This document shows, piece by piece, positions 58,801 to 64,000 of a DNA stretch of 64,000 nucleotides. The notes beneath the pieces are model-generated. The model ran no database searches. It saw nothing but the letters and a program-made list of their open reading frames with translations, and had not been told where the DNA came from. The stretch comes from Campanula takesimana (lineage: Eukaryota; Streptophyta; Magnoliopsida; Asterales; Campanulaceae), in contig JAOWBW010000764.1 in the NCBI GenBank assembly GCA_026119855.1, positions 124,001 to 188,000 on the forward strand, written 5' to 3'. A program made the position numbers and the translations under genes. Numbering within the stretch: position 1 is the stretch's first letter; each line of letters opens with the position of its first letter.

Positions 58801-60350
58801 TTTGAAGGTTTGTCTTGGTTTAGACCGAGCAAGTTTGAGGTCTAAGAGTGTTGTGGTTTGGGGCAAATGAGCTTGATACCTCATGGCTGGATAGGCTCGA
58901 TAGATTAGACCTAGGCTAGAGTGATAGGGTTTAGCTAGGGTAAGACTCAGACATGCGTTTAGGAGATCGGGGCCTAATGGAATGGTAGGCGTGAGATCTA
59001 GGAGATCGAAGGCTAGGCAGGGTAGCGTTGGGACATAAGGCTTTCAAGCGGGTAAGTCCTTTGTCCTAGAGAAACCGTGTTATGGGTTAGGATCAAGCAG
59101 GCTTGAGGTCGTCCAAGGAGCAACGGATTGGGACCAGTTAAGGGTGTAAGGCGGACATGGCGGGTTTGGGTCCAAAGGTGTGCTAGGTGCGAACCATGTG
59201 CGGGAGATGGTCTGGATATGTGACCACGTTGGCGTTTTAGGTAAAGGGATTGAGTGTCCAAGACTTTGCTCGAGTACAATAGGTGCCTAAGTTGGATTGG
59301 GTATGCTTAGGACCGAAGTTTGTCTTAGAGGTCATTGCGCGTGACCAAACTCGTTCGGCGATTGTGAAGGTAGGCTAGGGATGGGACCCAAAGGTGTTAA
59401 GCGCACGAGTTTTGACCGTACGGGTTTTGATATCTTTATGGCATGTCACGGTATGCGGAAGATCCTATGCGTTCGAGCATGTTTAAGGTTTGGACTCGTG
59501 GGGAAGAAAGGTTTGAGATCCATGGAGTTCAAGGGTGGACCTCGTAGGTGGTGAGGTTTGGACTCAGCTCGGATTAAGTAGGTTAGAGACCTAAGGGGTT
59601 GAAGGTCAGACTAGGAAGTCTTTTGAAGCTAAGGAGTGACACTAGGTTGGTACTTGGTAGGTTTAAGAGTGGTAGGGCCATGGCTTGGATATGATGGGAG
59701 TCGGGAGACGTAGATGCGTCGCTTTTAATTGGACCAAGTAGGCTTGGGAATTAAAGAGTTCCAAGGGTGGAGATGTAAGGTGAGAGACCTAGAGGGTAGA
59801 AAGTCTTGTGACCTAAAGGTTTAGGGGTTGAGGCCTAAGGTATGGACCAGACATATCATGGACTTCAAGGATAAGCTTGGTAGACTCGAATGGTCTTGGG
59901 ATCTAAGGGATCGCTCAACAGGTTAGACTGAGTAGACCTAAAAGGTTGGAACGAGGAGGATAAGAGAGCTATTGCTTAGACAAGGTAAGGATGAGTATGT
60001 GTTGGTAGGTTTGAGATCTAGGAGATCGGGTAGGCTCGGGACCGGTAGGTTCGGGACCTAATGGGTCACCCTAAGGATTTGGCTTTGGTTAACTGGTTTA
60101 AGGTCTGAAGTTTTGGGTAGAACCGGTTTGAGGCCGAAGGGGTCATGCTACGAACTTGCGGAAGGTCGAGCTAAGAGGTTATGATGTAACGTAGGTAAGA
60201 CTCACCGGGTAGGTTTGGGACCTAGGTAAGACTGATCGGGTAGGCTCGGGACTTAGAGAGTTTATGGGGTAACTTAGGCAAGACTGACCGGGTAGGCTTG
60301 GGACCTAAGGTTTTGAACCAGGTAGGTTGGGACCTAAGGGTATCCTATTG
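58801..60350 (-). repeat. Degenerate continuation and GGTAGGCTCGGGACCTA array of F
   Basis: GT-rich, decayed repeats to about 59990, then clearer GGTAGGTTTGGGACCTAGG units with AAGACTGACCGGG linkers to about 60330. No gene. Confidence 0.7.
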
Positions 60351-60916
60351 TGTAGGAAATAGGGTGAGGACCGACTCAACTCAAGAATCACGGAGATGGG
60401 TCTCAGATGGATCGAGGATGTTTTTACAATTTTGTGGGGACCGAGCGTGCGGGTTTATAAACAAAGTGTCGGGGAGGAGAAAACTTTATGAAAGTGTTAT
60501 GATCTTATACAGATGCCTTATAATTAATTATGATTCTAATCAATCCAAATAGGTCGTCGCGTGCCGAGTTTGACGATGAGGGGTGCCCTTCTTCTAAGTG
60601 TATCCTTGTTGACGCCTCGGTATTCTCTGGGAAACCACATAGTCGACCCATTCCGTTGGGGATTATCTAATTTGGTGAGCGGGTACCCTCCCTCCTTTGA
60701 GAAACTCTACGTCAAGCTTGATGATGAGGGATGGCCTTCATCTAAGTATGTGCTTGATGAAGCCCCGGCATTCTTTGAGAAACTTTATGGTTGGTCCTTT
60801 ATTGTTAGGGAAGCCCCAGTTGCGTGGAGCGGGGTATCCTACCTCTTTTAAGACGCACCCTTTTTTCTGCCTAGACCGCCCTTGCAGGTTTTCAATCTAG
60901 CGGGCATCTCTTTTGC

Positions 60917-60949
<33 letters not shown>

Positions 60950-62725
60950 GAAATCATTCAGTCGACTAAAAAAGGAAAAAAAGAATTGTTTGAAAACATG
61001 CGGGGGCATTTTGGGGAGAGTAAGAGAGAGAGAGAGAGAGAGATAGTACTCACATTTTGACTCTTTGAGCAACTGAGGGTATATATGTACAAAAGGGAGG
61101 AAGCCCCTGATTTGACAGAAAGTAAGTGTTTAGCTCTTTCCTAGATTGTAGAACGGAAGACTTGTCGAGACATTTGAAAATTGTTTTATTCAAGATTCTC
61201 ATCTGATTGCTCGAGAATGGACCTCGTTGATTAGTTATGCATCTTATGATTATGTTTTAGACAAGTAGTCTCGAAATAATAAATGTTTTGATCAATTGTG
61301 AGTGAAGAAGTCAGGAGTAGAAATATGGGGCAAGAGAGAAGAGAAGGAAAATTGGCTCAAGGTGGGTTGTGTATATTTTGGACCGAACCGGGAGGTTGCC
61401 TACGTTCTCCTCAAGGTGAGGAGCTCAGGTCCGTGTACTTCGGGGGAGGCCCGGATGATGATGAAGTTGGGGTTTGAGTATGAGGTTCATTTGTCGCGAT
61501 AGGTTACTCCATTGTAGCTTGTTGCTTTGGATTGCTTCATTGCAGCTCATTGCGGTGGATTGCTCCATTGTAGTTGTCATGGCTGCTGCTACCGCGTTAA
61601 TCTTCTTTGTAGGGAAAGAAAGAAAATAGAACATTTGAAGTGAAAATAAAATGGGACTTTTACTTTTCTATGGTGATAGCCCCTTCTATTTTTCTTTTTT
61701 TTTTTTTTATCTCTTTGTGCACACCCTTTTTTTTGCCTAGGCCGCCCTTTCGGGTTTTCAACCTAGCGGGCTTCTTTTTGTGCAATGCTCTAACTTTTGC
61801 CTAGGTCGCCCTTTTGGGTTTCAACCTAGCGAGCCATATTTTTTTTTTTTTTTTTTTATATTTGTACATGAAACATTGGGCAAGACAAGCCCCTAGTTTG
61901 CTTTCGCCTCTCTCGATTGCGAGGTAGCTTCCTTATAGTTCAAGCGGCCTTTTGCTGGCGGCGGGCATCCTAGCCCCTTGATTTTCACCGGTAGAGCTCC
62001 ATTGGATTATCATGTGGCACCTATTAATGGCATGAACAACTTCGTGCATTTCTTTTATATTTGCGATGGAATACGGACAGCCCCGGTGTATCGGCATGTA
62101 GTACTTATGAAGGGAACAAACAACCCCTTAAATTGTGGTAGCATGGATGTCTATTTGATGATGAGCAACCGCAGTCCATTTCTTTGTCATGACCGTATGG
62201 AAAAGGGGTCTAATGGTGGGATGAGAGGCGTATGAGGATAGTGTATGGGAGAAGGTGTATATAGAGAGTGTACATGAAGTGTGTACAAGGGGTGAGTGTA
62301 TAGAGAGAGTGTATGGGGGTAGAATGTAGAGAGAAGAGAAAGCGATTCGTTCATCCCAATTGATCGAATCATTTGTTATTTTGAGATTAATCGTTTACTT
62401 AGTTATGTGAATGGTTTGTGGGTCCATTTACCTTTTAATGAGTCGTCATTAATGAGTAAGATTAAGATTAATTCATCATATAAAGATATAGCAATCAAGC
62501 GAAAATGGTGAATAAGACAATTTTCATGAAATTGATATATGCAAGCTTATGTCTCAAGTCTAGAGAGAAAAAAAAGAAATAAAGACCCTTTTATTGGAAC
62601 TAAAAGATTTAAACTGACTAGTCCGGGGTGGACTTTTACTTAAAGAAACAAAAATCGTCCACGGTGGACTTTTGACTAAGGACACTCTAGAACCTACGAA
62701 GACTGAATGACCCTTTTCTTTTCTT
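60351..62725 (-). other. Non-coding internal region of F with CCTAGG hairpin units
   Basis: Contains the counterparts of D 18954-21300: the direct duplication (60560-60840), hairpin units with GCCTAGGCCGCCCTTTCGGG (about 60870, 61735 and 61798), a poly(T) run (60926-60949), a (GA)n run (61022-61041) and one CTACG...CGTAG-type module near 61390-61445. No gene. Confidence 0.65.
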
Positions 62726-63418
62726 TTATTTAAAGGAGGTAGCCCCAATTTCCTGTTTTGCCCATGCCCATGTATTCCGTTGGCGGGTGATGGCTCCGCT
62801 GTCAATGAGGCTTTGAATCTTTCTCCTTAATTGGAGGCAATCTTCGGTGTCATGCCCAATGTACTGGTGGTATTGGCAGTGTTTGGAGGGATCCAAGCCT
62901 TGCTTCACCCTACTTGGTTCATAGTTGAACAAAGGAGACTACTTGCCGGCTTGAACTAGACTTTTAAAGAGTTTGGCTAACGGCATACCCAAGTCGTCGA
63001 ATTCGCGCTCGTCCTTCCTTTCACGAACTGTCTTTGAGGGTGACTTAGGTACCGGCACCCCTTGTTGATGAGTAGTCATAGGAGGCATCCCGACGGGGAC
63101 AGTCTGTGGCGGCCCGTACATTTGAGGAGCGTACGGGTGTTGACATTGAGCAAGAGGGAGAACTCGACTGAGATAATCATAAACGCCACGAATGTCAGAC
63201 AAATTGCGCCTCTCGATATCTCTTAGGGTCGTATACATCTCCTTCTGAAAGTGTGTTGCTTGCTCGTTGAGAATGGCCTTAAAGTGGATTGCTTGTTCAT
63301 CGAGGATGGCTTCGAAGTGGGATGCTTGCTTACTGAGAGCAGTACCGGTGTAGAGGATTGTCTCGGGATCTTGGGTAGCAGCTTCAGTTGCAACTTCGAT
63401 CTTCCTTGCAGCCGACAT
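62726..63418 (-). pseudogene. Mini-gag of element F, one in-frame stop
   Basis: From the Met at 63418 the frame runs 160 codons to a TAG at 62936-62938, where D has a Leu codon. It continues in the same register to a stop at about 62726, for about 230 codons in all. N-terminal part: EQA.HF.AIL repeats, probably helical. Middle: a Pro-rich and charged linker that D has lost. C-terminal part: knuckle CQYHQYIGHDTEDC (C-X2-H-X4-H-X4-C) with the conserved Gly intact, followed by a basic helix. No capsid domain. F shows the fuller architecture of the family's protein. Confidence 0.8.
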
Positions 63419-63659
63419 GATGCAGAACTCTAGTCATGAAAGAATTAAGCCTCTTAGTTGAATTAAATTAGATTCGTATTTAATGATAAGGCATCGTTAT
63501 AAAATCATTTTTTGGAAAAGAGTCGGTCTCCACATTTTTGAAATGCATTTTGGTAAAAAATTGAAAGTTTGACCGGGCCGAAGTTGCCTACGTTCCCCTT
63601 ATCATGGGGGAGAGGTCCCACACAATAAGAGGCTCAGGTCGCCGTAGTTCGAATCAAGT

Positions 63660-64000
63660 TAGACTTTTTAAAAAGAGGTGAGAGATGACCATAGGGGTCA
63701 AAAAGAAGGAGATGACTCGGTTTGTAGTCAAGCATGGGTGAGGAAGACCTATAGGAATCGGGTAAGGTTTGACTTAAGGTTTGACCTAAATTTGACCTAA
63801 GGTTTGACCTAAGGTTTGAGACAAGAAATGGTTCAAGCTAGGATGCGACGATAATGGTGGGTTGACCTAGATGGGTAAAGGATAGGTCGACCTAAATGAG
63901 AAGGGTTGGATTGACCTATATGGTGAATGAATCAAGATAGCGGGATGTAACGGGTTGCCTATAGGATGATCTAAGCGGGATAGACATGGTTCGAGTTAAG
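63660..64000 (-). repeat. Start of the TGACC/AGGTCA array of F
   Basis: GGTTTGACCTAA and GGTTGACCTA units continue to the window edge; counterpart of 16912-18060 of D. The hairpin module at 63575-63655 precedes it. Confidence 0.85.

Larger units (their letters stand above)
52978..64000 (-). mobile_element. Element F: second D-family gag-only element, inverted, incomplete at the window edge
   Basis: Carries the D modules in reverse order: 3' LTR, hairpin modules, 138-bp array, 30-bp array, CCTAGG arrays, duplication, CCTAGG hairpins, mini-gag, then the start of the TGACC/AGGTCA array. The 5' LTR is expected within roughly 3 kb beyond the right edge. Confidence 0.88.

Overview
The window is plant nuclear DNA, most likely from a eudicot, and is almost entirely a nest of LTR retrotransposons. 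The evidence is Ty1/copia and Ty3/gypsy (Tat/Ogre-like) pol and gag fragments, long LTRs with TG...CA ends, plant-type primer sites (initiator tRNA-Met and tRNA-Arg), Stowaway-type MITEs and a TRIM. I find no intact host gene, no tRNA or rRNA gene and no CRISPR array. The species cannot be named from the sequence alone. In the entries below the elements carry letters.

Left half (1-32751), a three-level nest. E is an older Angela-like copia element on the minus strand. It appears to be split at 28557 by B, a SIRE/Maximus-like copia element on the plus strand whose 5' part lies left of the window. B's late ORF is split by C (4386-12905, minus strand), a complete Angela-like copia element with a perfect AAAGG target duplication. 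B's 3' LTR is split by D (14755-27446, plus strand), a complete 12.7-kb Tat-like element with a perfect CTATG target duplication. A, the 3' end of another SIRE-like element, occupies 1 to about 3728 and abuts B.

Middle (32752-47230). This holds a field of short repeats, two Stowaway-like MITEs, a TAA microsatellite, a decayed copia pol fragment (minus strand) and G, a truncated Tat-lineage gypsy element (5' LTR, leader, gag, part of RT). G is broken by two Angela-like LTR remnants, H and I. After it comes a probable gypsy LTR remnant with a 38-bp tandem repeat.

Right part (47231-64000). This holds a patchwork of three LTR scraps, a tandem TRIM array, a duplicated fragment of an unidentified cellular-looking gene with a DLN motif, a solo LTR with target duplication, and then two minus-strand D-family LTRs. 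The second leads into F, an inverted second copy of D that runs off the right edge.

D and F carry only a very small gag (coiled N-terminus plus a CHHC zinc knuckle) and no pol. Most of their internal sequence is a series of different tandem arrays (25, ~20, ~30, 138 bp and others), so they must depend on enzymes from another Tat/Ogre element. C is recent (LTRs differ at about a dozen positions by eye) but lacks the RT YxDD box and has an Asp-to-Asn change in RNase H.

The most unusual pattern crosses element superfamilies. Nearly every LTR here carries, shortly upstream of its TATA box, a cluster of short CpG-containing words specific to that element family. The same word recurs in the leader between primer site and gag (C, E, G), or is scattered through the late ORF (A, B). 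Homologous LTRs carry different words at the same position.
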